DNA of 64,000 bases from NCBI GenBank assembly GCA_016401345.1, contig JAEACG010000001.1, positions 1,302,001 to 1,366,000 of the forward strand, written 5' to 3'. The DNA comes from Fictibacillus nanhaiensis (GTDB lineage: Bacteria; Bacillota; Bacilli; Bacillales; Fictibacillaceae). Both the position numbers and the translations under genes were made by a program. The notes under the pieces are model-generated. The model saw only the letters and a list, made by a program, of their open reading frames with translations, was not told where the DNA came from and searched no databases. Shown here piece after piece: positions 6,630 through 15,517 of the stretch; the first letter of the stretch is position 1; every line of letters begins with the position of its first letter.

Positions 6630-7964
6630 TTAAAAAAGTCCAAGCATGTTAACAAATACGATGATGATTACAACAGGAACGACGTAACGGATCAGCATAA
6701 GCCAAAGCGCAAAGCCTTTTACCGAAACAGATGAACCTGCTCTAAACTCTTCAAGGAGCATCTCTCTAGGATAACGATATCCTACAAACAACGCGATGAA
6801 CAACGCTCCTAAAGGAAGCAGGATGTTGCTCACTAAATAGTCGAGTTGATCAAAGATAATCTTGTCAAACAGCGTGAAATCTGACCAAACCCCATATGAC
6901 AACGTAGATGGTACACCAAATACAAAGATAAGGATTCCGATGATCCAAGAACATTTTGCACGGTTCTCTAACTCACCTTTCGTGATAGAAGCAACGATGA
7001 TCTCTAACATCGAGAATGCTGATGTAAGTGTAGCAAACAAGAACAATGCTAAGAACACAATAAAGAATAATTGTCCGAACACGATCTGATCAAATACAGC
7101 AGGAAGTACCACGAACAACAATCCAGGTCCTTCCGCTGGTTCTAGACCTAATGAAAATACTCCTGGGAAGATCGCTAATCCCGCTAATAAGGAGATCAAT
7201 ACATTGAGTAATACAATCGTGGTCGCCGATTTAGTAAGGCTTTCCTTCTTGCTCAAATAAGAACTGTACGTAACCATTACAGAGATACCCACACTTAATG
7301 AGAAGAAAGACTGCCCTAAAGCAAATAGGATATCGTCTCCACCAATCTTAGAAAAGTCAGGGAACAAGAAGAACTTTACGCCTTCCATCGCATTATCTAA
7401 TGTTAGTGAACGAATAATCAAAACAGCAAACAATACAAAAAGTGCTGGCATCATGATTTGGTTTGCTTTTTCAATTCCATTCTTAATACCACGGCTAACA
7501 ACGAAAATCGTAACCATCATAAAGATGAACTGAGAGATCAAAACCGGCCATGTACTCGAGATTGACTCTCCAAACATTTGACTAAAGTCATGGTTAAAGA
7601 AGTCTCCTGAAAAACTTTTTCCAAGGTAGAGAATGATCCATCCACCAATTACACTGTAAAAAGATAATAAAATAAATGCAGTCGCTACACCCATTCTGCC
7701 TAGCCATGGCCATGCTGAACCTGGGGCGATCTTTCGATAAGCAGAAACCGCCTCTTTTTGCGCTCCTCGGCCGATAACAAACTCAGCCATTAAAAGCGGA
7801 AAGCCGATAAGAAACGTAAACAATAAAAAGAGAAGGAAGAAGGCTCCCCCACCACTAGTACCAGCTACATAAGGAAATTTCCAAATCGCACCGAGTCCGA
7901 TTGCTGACCCTGCTGCAGCTAAAATAAAAGCTAATTTCGACGTCCACTGGTCTTGCTGATTCAT
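6630..7964 (-). CDS. Sodium-dependent transporter, SNF (neurotransmitter:sodium symporter) family
   Basis: Multi-pass membrane protein of 444 residues resembling bacterial LeuT-fold SNF transporters such as YocR/YhdH. The N-terminal AAAGSAIGLGAIWKFPY motif forms the sodium- and substrate-binding unwound helix 1 of this family. Roughly 11-12 hydrophobic segments follow. The ATG at 7964 is preferred (GGAGGG 11 bases away); an upstream in-frame ATG at 7976 is too close to the ribosome site. The likely substrate is an amino acid or related amine. The neighbouring aromatic-amino-acid genes make an aromatic or branched amino acid attractive, but this is inference. Confidence 0.9.
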   Translation of the reverse strand: MNQQDQWTSKLAFILAAAGSAIGLGAIWKFPYVAGTSGGGAFFLLFLLFTFLIGFPLLMAEFVIGRGAQKEAVSAYRKIAPGSAWPWLGRMGVATAFILLSFYSVIGGWIILYLGKSFSGDFFNHDFSQMFGESISSTWPVLISQFIFMMVTIFVVSRGIKNGIEKANQIMMPALFVLFAVLIIRSLTLDNAMEGVKFFLFPDFSKIGGDDILFALGQSFFSLSVGISVMVTYSSYLSKKESLTKSATTIVLLNVLISLLAGLAIFPGVFSLGLEPAEGPGLLFVVLPAVFDQIVFGQLFFIVFLALFLFATLTSAFSMLEIIVASITKGELENRAKCSWIIGILIFVFGVPSTLSYGVWSDFTLFDKIIFDQLDYLVSNILLPLGALFIALFVGYRYPREMLLEEFRAGSSVSVKGFALWLMLIRYVVPVVIIIVFVNMLGLF

Positions 7965-8000
7965 AATTACATACACCCTCCTGTTACTAATACTACTGAA

Positions 8001-8960
8001 TTAGATGAAACGATTGTTTAACATACTTACTGCTTCTCTTGCTTCTTTCATCATGGTTTCAAGCAGTTCTTTCACGCTCGGTACATCTGAAATCACACCT
8101 GCGATCTGACCGCTATTGATAAAACCGTTCTCCAAGTCCCCTTTTACAGCTCCTAAAATATGATGATCTTCTGAGGTGTGTGTAACAAACTCTTCAGGTG
8201 AGACGCCATTTTTTTCAAGTTGAATCAACTTCTGAGCATAAGGTGTATCGTAAATTCTTCTGATCTTTCCGGTTGAGCGGCCAACGATTAACGTTTTTGT
8301 CTCATCTGCTTCTACTAAGGAAGTTTTGTATTTCTCATGAAATGGTGCTTCCTTTGTTGCGATGAAACGAGTTCCCATCTGAACACCTTGTGCACCAAGA
8401 GCAAAGGCAGCTGCCATACCGCTTCCATCTGCTATACCTCCAGCCGCGATGACTGGAATAGTTACACTCTTGGAGACCTGAGGCAATAGAACCATAGTCG
8501 TCGTCTCATAAGGTGAGTTTAGTCCCGCAGCTTCATAGCCTTCAGCTACTAGCAGATCTGCTCCTGCTGCTTCTGCTTTTTTGGCATGATAGACAGAAGC
8601 TACAACACAGATAACTTTCAATCCATGTTCCTTTAATTTCGGTATGTAAAGTGCTGGATTACCTGCAGATAAGGAAACAACTTCCACTTTATGTTTGATC
8701 AGAAGTCTAAGAATTTCTTTTACATTTGATGCAACGGTTAAAGGTACATTAACAGCAAATGGCCTGTCTGTCATCCCCTTTGTTGCAATTATCAAATTTT
8801 CTACCTCTTCAGGTGACATCGTACCAGCACCGATCGTGCCTAACCCACCTGCATTTGATATAGCTGAAGCTAGTTCTGCATTACTAACATTTCCCATTCC
8901 GCCTTGAAGGATCGGATACTGAATGTTTAACTTTTCACAGATGGAATTCAATTTCTCCAC
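8001..8960 (-). CDS. FabK/nitronate monooxygenase-like FMN protein
   Basis: TIM-barrel FMN-dependent protein of 319 residues of the NMO/enoyl-ACP-reductase-II superfamily. PILQGGMGNVS at about 15-25 and AAGGIADGSGMAAAFALGAQGVQMGTRF in the second half (read in pieces) are family hallmarks for phosphate and flavin binding. The usual EAGGH segment, whose His is catalytic in NMOs and FabK, reads EAAGLN, so the active site may differ. The start is a GTG with a weak ribosome site. It lies upstream of and co-directional with the SNF transporter. Function unresolved. Confidence 0.82.
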   Translation of the reverse strand: MEKLNSICEKLNIQYPILQGGMGNVSNAELASAISNAGGLGTIGAGTMSPEEVENLIIATKGMTDRPFAVNVPLTVASNVKEILRLLIKHKVEVVSLSAGNPALYIPKLKEHGLKVICVVASVYHAKKAEAAGADLLVAEGYEAAGLNSPYETTTMVLLPQVSKSVTIPVIAAGGIADGSGMAAAFALGAQGVQMGTRFIATKEAPFHEKYKTSLVEADETKTLIVGRSTGKIRRIYDTPYAQKLIQLEKNGVSPEEFVTHTSEDHHILGAVKGDLENGFINSGQIAGVISDVPSVKELLETMMKEAREAVSMLNNRFI

Positions 8961-9017
8961 TTCCCATTCTAACCTTTGTTATACTGAACCTATAACCTGT
9001 TACGAGGGAGGCTCATT

Positions 9018-9533
9018 ATGAAATACACGTTTAATGGCAAAACACCAGATGTTCATGAAAGCGCTTTTATCGCGCCTGGGGTTCACTTGATTGGCGACGT
9101 TACAGTAGAAGAAGGAGCAAGCGTCTGGTTTAACTCCGTTCTTCGAGGTGATGAAGGACCTATCTCCATCGGCAAAAAGACTAACGTTCAAGACAATTGC
9201 ACCCTTCACCTATATGAAGGGTATCCCCTCATTCTAGAAGATGAGGTGTCGATCGGTCACAACGTCATCCTGCACGGATGTACGATTAAAAAAGGTGCAC
9301 TCGTTGGCATGGGGTCTACCATTCTTGATGGTGTAGAAATTGGCGAACAAGCATTCATCGGTGCGAACACACTAATTCCTCCCGGCAAAAAAATACCGCC
9401 GCGTGTAATGGTCATGGGTTCACCGGGTAAAATCATACGCGAACTGAACGACGATGATCTAAAGCTTATTCAGCTTACGATCAACACGTATTATGAAAAA
9501 GGGAAACAGTTCCGTGACGAATTAAAAGAATAG
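9018..9533 (+). CDS. Gamma-carbonic anhydrase family protein (PaaY/YrdA-like)
   Basis: Left-handed beta-helix (hexapeptide repeat) protein of 171 residues. The three zinc-binding histidines of the family are His64 (CTLHL), His81 and His86 (GHNVILHGC). A GGGAGG site precedes the ATG. In paa clusters of proteobacteria a related protein, PaaY, acts as a thioesterase relieving blocked CoA intermediates; its place beside paaX makes that role possible here. B. subtilis YtoA is a plain homologue, so carbonic anhydrase-like activity remains equally likely. Confidence 0.88.
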   Translation: MKYTFNGKTPDVHESAFIAPGVHLIGDVTVEEGASVWFNSVLRGDEGPISIGKKTNVQDNCTLHLYEGYPLILEDEVSIGHNVILHGCTIKKGALVGMGSTILDGVEIGEQAFIGANTLIPPGKKIPPRVMVMGSPGKIIRELNDDDLKLIQLTINTYYEKGKQFRDELKE

Positions 9534-9536
9534 TAG

Positions 9537-9576
9537 AAAAGCACTTTCGTACGATAGCTTGCGAAAGTGCTTTTTT
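9537..9576 (+). terminator. Terminator between the gamma-CA gene and paaX
   Basis: AAAAGCACTTTCG pairs with CGAAAGTGCTTTT around a 12-base loop and ends in six T. It can serve both convergent genes. Confidence 0.85.
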
Positions 9577-9598
9577 AGTTGTATCTAACCTAATTTTT

Positions 9599-10492
9599 TT
9601 AAGACCGGTTCTCCTGAATAAGAGGATGATTAAGAGCATCAAACTCTGAATCTTTCTTTAAATCGTTTCCATCCGAATAGATGCTTTCAAAGAAACGACT
9701 TGCTGGCCCTGCCAGTGCACGGTAATAATCACTGAAGAGTGAAGCTGCGTGATCACCTAGCCATTCTGCATGAAGAAGCTCCTTCGGTAGACCTGGATCG
9801 ATGAAAAGAAACTTACGGTATTCGTGAACAAGCTTAGTGCGCTCTACGAAGCATTCTCCGTCTGTCATCTCACCTTTTTCAATCTTATTCTTATCGATCA
9901 CATACTTTTGAGAATACGTTACGATGAACTCGTTGTATTTCTCGTTAATGTCGTTTAAATCCCAACACTCAGAAACTAGCTTTTCATTCTCATTTGGCCC
10001 ATTGTAAACGGCTGTAAAAGAATGAACATAGTCTTTGATGTCATATTTATCAATCATAGATTGAATCTGCTCTGAGTATGCGTGTGGTGAGATCCAAAAG
10101 CTGTTTGCCAGTAGACCAAACCCGCTCCAGACCAGTTCTTTTCGAAGCTCATCACGAATGCTTCTTTTCTCTTCAGGAATCGTATAGGTGAACATCATCC
10201 ATTCACCGTTCCACGGTTCCTGTTGCGCGTTAAAGATTCTCTTTGCCGCTTCATCCATCCGCTTTTTTCCACGCTCTGTTAAATAATAATAACTTTTATT
10301 CCCTTGTTTTCTAGCTGCGATCCAGCCTTGCTTATTCATTCTGGAAATCGCTGCTCTTACGGCCTGTTCGTTGTGACCAAACTCTTCTAACAATCGAATC
10401 AAGCTGCCGATCCATATCTCACTGCCATAATGCCGGATATAGTCTCCGTATAATGTGAAAATCATGGAGCGTGTGTTTAAACTATTCTGCAT
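9599..10492 (-). CDS. paaX: Phenylacetate catabolism repressor PaaX family
   Basis: Transcription regulator of 297 residues of the PaaX family. An N-terminal winged helix (about 1-75; SLIRLLEEFGHNEQAVRAAISR is the recognition region, read in pieces) is followed by the long central and C-terminal PaaX domains. Known PaaX proteins repress paa genes and respond to phenylacetyl-CoA. The ATG at 10492 fits GAGGG at 7 bases; an ATG at 10498 is too close. A wide palindrome (10507-10530) just upstream could be an autoregulatory site. The gene stands alone after the hydratase gene, separated by about 180 bases. Confidence 0.93.
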   Translation of the reverse strand: MQNSLNTRSMIFTLYGDYIRHYGSEIWIGSLIRLLEEFGHNEQAVRAAISRMNKQGWIAARKQGNKSYYYLTERGKKRMDEAAKRIFNAQQEPWNGEWMMFTYTIPEEKRSIRDELRKELVWSGFGLLANSFWISPHAYSEQIQSMIDKYDIKDYVHSFTAVYNGPNENEKLVSECWDLNDINEKYNEFIVTYSQKYVIDKNKIEKGEMTDGECFVERTKLVHEYRKFLFIDPGLPKELLHAEWLGDHAASLFSDYYRALAGPASRFFESIYSDGNDLKKDSEFDALNHPLIQENRS

Positions 10493-10506
10493 GTTCATAC
10501 CCTCAT

Positions 10507-10530
10507 TTGTACCTGTTATTGTCTGTACAA
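10507..10530. promoter_or_regulatory. Palindrome in the paaX leader, candidate operator
   Basis: TTGTAC and GTACAA face each other across 12 bases, with CTG/CAG extending the inner symmetry. The site ends 15 bases before the paaX ATG. Autorepression by PaaX is inferred from position only. Confidence 0.4.
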
Positions 10531-10680
10531 TCCTACCATAAAGAAAACTTAGCTGACATCAAGTCTTTCACGTCAATTTAGTTGCACTCATATGATCGAC
10601 TTAAATCTGTAACCTCGTCGAAAAACATCATGCAAAAAAGTTATACTTTATAATAGTAGAATTACTGAGACAGAAACAAG

Positions 10681-11457
10681 TTACTCTCCCTTAAATACAG
10701 GTGGTCTTTTTTCTCCAAAAGCAACGAGCGCTTCCATTCGATCTTTTGTAGGAATCGTCACTTCATACGCTTTCGCCTCAATCGCAAGTCCTGTCTGCAG
10801 ATCAACTTCTGTTCCATGCTTGATCGCATACTTTGCTTGCTGAACAGCTACTGGTCCATTCTTCATGATAAGACCAGCATAGTTTTCACAAACAGCCATC
10901 AATTCTTCTCTTGACGTCACTTGGTTCAAGATGCCGTAAGAAAAAGCTTCTTCAGCCACCATCTTTTTTGCTGTTAAGATTAGTTCCATCGCTTTCGCTT
11001 GTCCGATCAGTCTCGGAAGACGCTGAGTTCCGCCTGCCCCAGGGATGATTGCCCAACTAAGTTCTGTCAGACCCATTGACGCTTCTCTCACAGAAACTCG
11101 AAGATCACAAGCTAGAGCCAACTCGAAGCCGCCTCCAAAAGCATGGCCATTGATCGCACAGATCGTAGGCTGCGGCAACGCTTCAACAGCAGAGAACACA
11201 TCGCGAATCTTGCGCACATTTCTTCTTACTTCTGATTCACTTAGCGTACGGCGTTCTTTTAGATCAGCTCCTGCACTGAATGCTTTCTCCCCTGCACCTG
11301 TAAAAATTACAACACGAACATCACTGTTGTGATGAATGTCTTCTACTACTTCTTCAAGCTCTTTTAACGTTGAAAAATTAAAGCAGTTCAATACTTCCGG
11401 ACGGTTTAATGTTACATAAGCAACATAATCTTTTACTTCGTATAAAATAGCACTCAC
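10681..11457 (-). CDS. Enoyl-CoA hydratase/isomerase family protein
   Basis: Crotonase-fold protein of 258 residues. The oxyanion-hole segment GHAFGGGFELA and both hydratase glutamates (Glu112 and Glu132) are present, so hydratase activity is expected. It starts at a GTG with GGAGGG 9 bases upstream, 14 bases after the thiolase stop. It is the third crotonase of the paa locus; with the dehydrogenase and thiolase upstream it can complete beta-oxidation of the opened ring. AUH/YngF-like methylglutaconyl-CoA hydratases are similar, so the precise substrate is open. Confidence 0.9.
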   Translation of the reverse strand: MSAILYEVKDYVAYVTLNRPEVLNCFNFSTLKELEEVVEDIHHNSDVRVVIFTGAGEKAFSAGADLKERRTLSESEVRRNVRKIRDVFSAVEALPQPTICAINGHAFGGGFELALACDLRVSVREASMGLTELSWAIIPGAGGTQRLPRLIGQAKAMELILTAKKMVAEEAFSYGILNQVTSREELMAVCENYAGLIMKNGPVAVQQAKYAIKHGTEVDLQTGLAIEAKAYEVTIPTKDRMEALVAFGEKRPPVFKGE

Positions 11458-11471
11458 TTTAGATGACCCTC

Positions 11472-12677
11472 CTATTCATTGATCGCTTCCACGATGGAAG
11501 CAATACCTTGACCAACACCGATACACATGGTTGCGAGACCGTAGCGCGATCCTTGCTTTTTCATTTCGTGAATAAGCGTTGTTAAAATGCGCGCACCGCT
11601 AGCTCCAAGTGGATGGCCAAACGCAATCGCACCGCCGTTCACGTTAACTTTACTGTGATCAAGTCCCAGTTCGCTCATACAGGCAAGTGATTGTGATGCA
11701 AAAGCTTCATTCAACTCGACCAAATCAAGGTCAGCTATAGAGAGACCTGCCCGCTTTAATGCTTTTTTGGAAGCTTCGATCGGACCTACACCCATTATAG
11801 CTGGTTCCAGACCTGCAACACCGGAAGAGACATATCGAGCTAAAGGCTTTAATCCTAGCTGATCTGCTTTTTCACGGCTCATCAACAGTAATGCAGAAGC
11901 TCCATCGTTGACTCCAGACGCATTTCCGGCGGTGACGCTTCCGTTTTTAAACAACGGTTTAAGCGTACCAAGCTTTTCAAGCGACGTTTCAGGACGAGGG
12001 TGTTCATCTTCTGTCACCCACGTTTCGTTTCCTTTTCGGTCTACTATTCTTACAGGAACGATCTCCTCTTTAAATCGGTTCTGTAGGGTAGCTTCTTTTG
12101 CTTTTTGTTGAGAATCATATGCGAATTGATCTTGTTCTTCTCTTGTAATTCCATATTTTTTCGCTACGTTCTCTGCTGTTTCAGGCATAGAATCTGTACC
12201 GAACTTTTCATGCAGAAGCGGATTAACGAAACGCCATCCAATTGTCGTATCAAACATTTTCATATCACCACGAGGATAGTCGACTTCAGGCTTCCCCATT
12301 ACGAGTGGTGCGCGTGTCATACTCTCCGTTCCACCCGCGATGAAGATATCCCCTTCTCCTGCCAAGATTGCCCTGGCACCGTATATGACCGCATCCATAC
12401 CAGATCCACATAAACGGTTGATCGTCGTTCCACCTACTTCAACAGGAAGTCCAGCGAGTAAAGCAGACATTCTTGCCACGTTACGATTATCTTCTCCTGC
12501 TCCGTTTGCGTTTCCGAATATTACTTCTTCGATCTCTCCAACAGGAAGTTTAGGGTTTCTTTCCACAAGCGCTTTGATCACCACTGCTCCTAGATCATCG
12601 GGGCGAACCGTTTTTAGTCCACCTTTATATCTTCCTATAGGCGTACGGACAGCATCAACGATGACGACCTCTTTCAT
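11472..12677 (-). CDS. paaJ: 3-oxoadipyl-CoA/acetyl-CoA acyltransferase (thiolase)
   Basis: Degradative thiolase of 401 residues. Nucleophile Cys90 lies in NRLCGSGMDA, the C-terminal catalytic motifs GHPLGASGAR and CIGVGQG are intact, and GNANGAGEDNRNVARM near residue 55 resembles beta-ketoadipyl-CoA thiolases (PcaF/PaaJ). It should cleave 3-oxoadipyl-CoA to succinyl-CoA and acetyl-CoA at the end of the paa route and probably also 3-oxo-dehydrosuberyl-CoA. The ATG overlaps the stop of the hydroxyacyl-CoA dehydrogenase by one base. Confidence 0.9.
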   Translation of the reverse strand: MKEVVIVDAVRTPIGRYKGGLKTVRPDDLGAVVIKALVERNPKLPVGEIEEVIFGNANGAGEDNRNVARMSALLAGLPVEVGGTTINRLCGSGMDAVIYGARAILAGEGDIFIAGGTESMTRAPLVMGKPEVDYPRGDMKMFDTTIGWRFVNPLLHEKFGTDSMPETAENVAKKYGITREEQDQFAYDSQQKAKEATLQNRFKEEIVPVRIVDRKGNETWVTEDEHPRPETSLEKLGTLKPLFKNGSVTAGNASGVNDGASALLLMSREKADQLGLKPLARYVSSGVAGLEPAIMGVGPIEASKKALKRAGLSIADLDLVELNEAFASQSLACMSELGLDHSKVNVNGGAIAFGHPLGASGARILTTLIHEMKKQGSRYGLATMCIGVGQGIASIVEAINE

Positions 12678-13549
12678 TACTTTTTCACCCCGTTATCTTC
12701 CCTGGTATAGTCGTATACCCCTTTACCTGACTTTCGGCCAAGTCTTCCCGCTTTTACATACTTCACTAAAAGGGGTGCCGGACGATATTTTTCACCTAAC
12801 GTTTTATGAAGGTAGTTCAAGTTATTCAGTCGTGTATCAAGACCTACTAAATCGCCGAGCTCGAACGGCCCCATTGGAAAATTCAAACCAAGTTTAATGG
12901 CTTTATCTATATCTTCTGGTGTACCAACACCTTCTTGCAGCATATAGAAAGCTTCATTCCCAATCATGGCAGAGATTCGGCTTGTAACGAATCCTGGAAA
13001 CTCATTAACGGTTACTGTTTCTTTACCCATCTTCACAGCAGCTTCCTTAGCGAGTTCAACCGTTTCATCGCTTGTTTCATGCCCGCGAACGATCTCAACG
13101 AGTGGCATTCTATGGACCGGATTAAAGAAGTGCATGGCGATTACTTTTTCAGGTCGTTTTGTAAATGAACCAATTTCTGTCGGACTCATCGTTGAAGTGT
13201 TTGTCGCAAGGACACAATGTTCAGGTGCTGAACGCTCTAGTTCTTCAAAAACAGCACGCTTGATCTCTATATTTTCTGGAACAGCTTCAATCACTAGATC
13301 TGCACCGCTCACGGCAGCTGATAGATTCGTAGCATATGAAAGTCTTGTTTGCGCTTCCTGAGCCACACTTTGTGATAACTTTCCGCGAGATACTGCTTTT
13401 GAAAAAATAGAATCGATCTCTTTTTTTGCATTTTCAAGTTGTTCTTCTTTTACATCAACGAGTTGAACATCAAAACCGCCAACTGCGCTCACATAGGCGA
13501 TTCCTCTTCCCATCACACCAGATCCGATGACTACAGCATTTTGTAACAA
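12677..13549 (-). CDS. paaH: 3-hydroxyacyl-CoA dehydrogenase (PaaH-like)
   Basis: NAD-dependent dehydrogenase of 290 residues with the N-terminal Rossmann motif GSGVMG (9-14). The catalytic region HFFNPVHRMPLVEIV (about 140-154) is followed by the C-terminal helical dimer domain. The TTG start has AGGAGAG 5 bases upstream. Translationally coupled to the thiolase; it oxidises 3-hydroxyadipyl-CoA in the paa scheme. The B. subtilis homologue would be MmgB-like, so a more general fatty-acid role cannot be excluded. Confidence 0.9.
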   Translation of the reverse strand: MLQNAVVIGSGVMGRGIAYVSAVGGFDVQLVDVKEEQLENAKKEIDSIFSKAVSRGKLSQSVAQEAQTRLSYATNLSAAVSGADLVIEAVPENIEIKRAVFEELERSAPEHCVLATNTSTMSPTEIGSFTKRPEKVIAMHFFNPVHRMPLVEIVRGHETSDETVELAKEAAVKMGKETVTVNEFPGFVTSRISAMIGNEAFYMLQEGVGTPEDIDKAIKLGLNFPMGPFELGDLVGLDTRLNNLNYLHKTLGEKYRPAPLLVKYVKAGRLGRKSGKGVYDYTREDNGVKK

Positions 13550-13616
13550 TAGTCTCTCCTGCCTTTCTTTTAAACAAATGTTTAACGTTTTGTATGCAAT
13601 GATGCTCTTGATAGTG

Positions 13617-13716
13617 GTTGATTTCCGTTCCAGGTACTCGCTTTCCGCAGGGTGTGCGGTGAGCTCATTCGCCGCTTCGCGTCATTGAACGGTCTCACCT
13701 TTCCGCTCCAATCAAC
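13617..13716 (-). repeat. Dispersed palindromic repeat, copy R1
   Basis: Element bounded by GTTGATTTCCGTTCC and CCAATCAAC, about 100 bases, reading on the minus strand. Inside are GCTTTCCGC and GGTGAGC/TCTCACC complementary pieces. It is one of five copies in this window and lacks any coding sequence. R1 and R2 lie as inverted copies on either side of a terminator. Confidence 0.8.
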
Positions 13717-13752
13717 TATTCAAAGAAGTAGGTTAGCAGCAAATTCTTGTAT

Positions 13753-13780
13753 AAAAAGCGAGCACTAGGGCCCGCTTTTA
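13753..13780 (-). terminator. Terminator-like hairpin between R1 and R2
   Basis: AAAAGCG and CGCTTTT with additional inner pairing; on the minus strand it ends in TTTTTA. It would end the aldehyde dehydrogenase transcript after it passes through R2. Confidence 0.55.
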
Positions 13781-13831
13781 CATTTGTGTCTCTTTTTTAG
13801 AAGCTTGTAAAGATTGTTGCTGCATTGACAA

Positions 13832-13959
13832 GTTGATTGGAGTGAAAGGTGCGAGACTCCTGCGGGACGAGCGGTCAGGTGAGACACTTAAGAGTGAAAC
13901 GTACGAATGTGGCTCACCGGTCGCCCCGCGGAAAGGGAGCACCTGTAACGGAAATCAAC
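13832..13959 (+). repeat. Dispersed palindromic repeat, copy R2
   Basis: A 128-base copy starting GTTGATTGGAGTGAAAGG and ending ACGGAAATCAAC, with CTCCTGCGGGACGAGCGG and CCCCGCGGAAAG inside. Its middle piece (CACTTAA..AGTGAAACGTACG) matches copy R3, so R2 and R3 form a subfamily. It ends 26 bases from the aldehyde dehydrogenase stop. Confidence 0.85.
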
Positions 13960-13984
13960 TACTTCCAAGAGCAACTGAGCTTTA

Positions 13985-15490
13985 TTACAGATTAAAAGGA
14001 TTCAATGGACGTGATCCTGTGTAGGACACGACGCTCTTTGTTTCTGAATAAAGATCAAGTGTCTCGATACATAGCTCGCGGCCGAAACCGGATTGCTTGT
14101 AGCCGCCGAACGGTGTTCCTGGGAATGCAGAGAACGGTGAGTTGATCATGATCGTTCCAGCTTGAATCATTCCGGCAACGCGTGTTGCTTTCGCATGGTC
14201 TTTTGTCCATATCGCTGCTGCTAGACCAAAGTCTGTGTTGTTTGCTAGTTTCACAGCCTCTTTTTTGTCCTTAAACGTAGACACCACGACAACCGGTCCG
14301 AAGATTTCTTCTTTAACTACTTTCATGTCTTCATTTACATCTGTGATGATCGTCGGAAGGTACCAATGACCGTTTTCATAACCGTCCACTTTTGCACGTC
14401 CACCGCCTAGAAGGATAGTTGCTCCTTCTTCTTCAGCCGATTTCACGTAACCGTCGATCACTTCAAGCTGGCGCTCTGAAATGATTGCTCCAACATGTGT
14501 ACCTTGATCGAGTGGATTACCTAGTACAAGCTTCTTCGCTTTTTCAACGAACTTTTCCATGAAAGCATCATATACACTTTCCTCGATATATAGACGAGAA
14601 CGTGCTTCACAAGATTGACCTGTGTTATAAAAAATACCAAATAATGAGCCGTCGACTGCCGCATCAATATCTGTATCGGCAAAAACTAAATTAGGAGATT
14701 TCCCACCAAGTTCAAGCGTTACACGTTTTAACGTTTGAGATGCTTTTGCCATGATGTCTTTTCCTGTTCCAGTCTCACCCGTGAACGCTACTTTATCTAC
14801 ACCCTCGTGTTCAGCAAGGTATGAACCAACTGTAGCTCCGTCACCTGTAATGATGTTTACAACACCTTCAGGAACACCCGCTTCGTGACAGATCTCTGTC
14901 ATTACGATCGCTGTGAGTGGTGTTAAGCTAGCTGGCTTTAGAATGACCGAACAACCAGTTGCGATTGCCGGTGCAATCTTCCATGCTGCCATCATCATCG
15001 GATAATTCCAAGGAATGATCTGTGCGCATACGCCTAGAGGCTCTTTTAGCGTGTAGTTCATAAATGGTCCTGGCATAGGGTTTACAGCACCGCGGTGGCT
15101 GACGATTGCACCCGCATAGAACTCAAAGTCTTCAATCGCTTGCATGACTTGACCTTGTGCAGCACTTAAAGATTTTCCGCTGTTTAAAATTTCAAGCTCA
15201 ACAAGTTCGTTATAACGAGAACGCATGATGCTAGCAATCTTGTTCATCGTGCGAGAACGCTTATTTACAGGAGAGCGCTTCCATTTTCCTGTTTCAAAAG
15301 CCGTTCTTGCCGCCTCAACAGCACGGTCAACATCCGCTTTCGTTGCTTTTGCTACTTTCGCTAACGGTTCACCTGTTGCTGGATTATATGTAACAAAGTA
15401 TTCTCCTTCAGATCCACCAACACTTTGTCCGCCAATAACCATTTCGTATACATCACGTTTTACTGCTTTCACTTCTGTCTTTGTGCTCAT
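13985..15490 (-). CDS. Aldehyde dehydrogenase, probably for the ring-opened semialdehyde
   Basis: NAD(P)-dependent aldehyde dehydrogenase of 501 residues. Catalytic Cys294 (GQSCEA), general base Glu260 (LELGGKSPN) and Asn162 (PWNYP) are present. Lying directly downstream of paaG, it could oxidise the 3-oxo-5,6-dehydrosuberyl-CoA semialdehyde made by ring cleavage, the job done by the ALDH domain of PaaZ elsewhere. No MaoC hydratase domain is fused to it. Phenylacetaldehyde or betaine aldehyde oxidation are alternatives. ATG 15490 is preferred (AAAAGGA 9 bases away) to the in-frame GTG at 15499. Confidence 0.88.
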   Translation of the reverse strand: MSTKTEVKAVKRDVYEMVIGGQSVGGSEGEYFVTYNPATGEPLAKVAKATKADVDRAVEAARTAFETGKWKRSPVNKRSRTMNKIASIMRSRYNELVELEILNSGKSLSAAQGQVMQAIEDFEFYAGAIVSHRGAVNPMPGPFMNYTLKEPLGVCAQIIPWNYPMMMAAWKIAPAIATGCSVILKPASLTPLTAIVMTEICHEAGVPEGVVNIITGDGATVGSYLAEHEGVDKVAFTGETGTGKDIMAKASQTLKRVTLELGGKSPNLVFADTDIDAAVDGSLFGIFYNTGQSCEARSRLYIEESVYDAFMEKFVEKAKKLVLGNPLDQGTHVGAIISERQLEVIDGYVKSAEEEGATILLGGGRAKVDGYENGHWYLPTIITDVNEDMKVVKEEIFGPVVVVSTFKDKKEAVKLANNTDFGLAAAIWTKDHAKATRVAGMIQAGTIMINSPFSAFPGTPFGGYKQSGFGRELCIETLDLYSETKSVVSYTGSRPLNPFNL

Positions 15491-15517
15491 GTTCTCCACT
15501 CCTTTTAATCTAGATGT

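Noticed and set aside
12105-12413. Plus-strand ORF opposite the thiolase gene
   Set aside because: Shadow frame of a clear thiolase; Cys/His/Arg-rich translation without family features.
13617-13716. Insertion sequence remnants for the R1-R5 repeats
   Set aside because: No transposase fragment and no clear target duplication; the shared ends are inverted (GTTGATT/AATCAAC), but the copies look like small dispersed repeats, not transposons.
13833-14024. Small ORF inside repeat R2
   Set aside because: Lies within a dispersed non-coding repeat and lacks a ribosome site; the like holds for 56240-56422 in R5.
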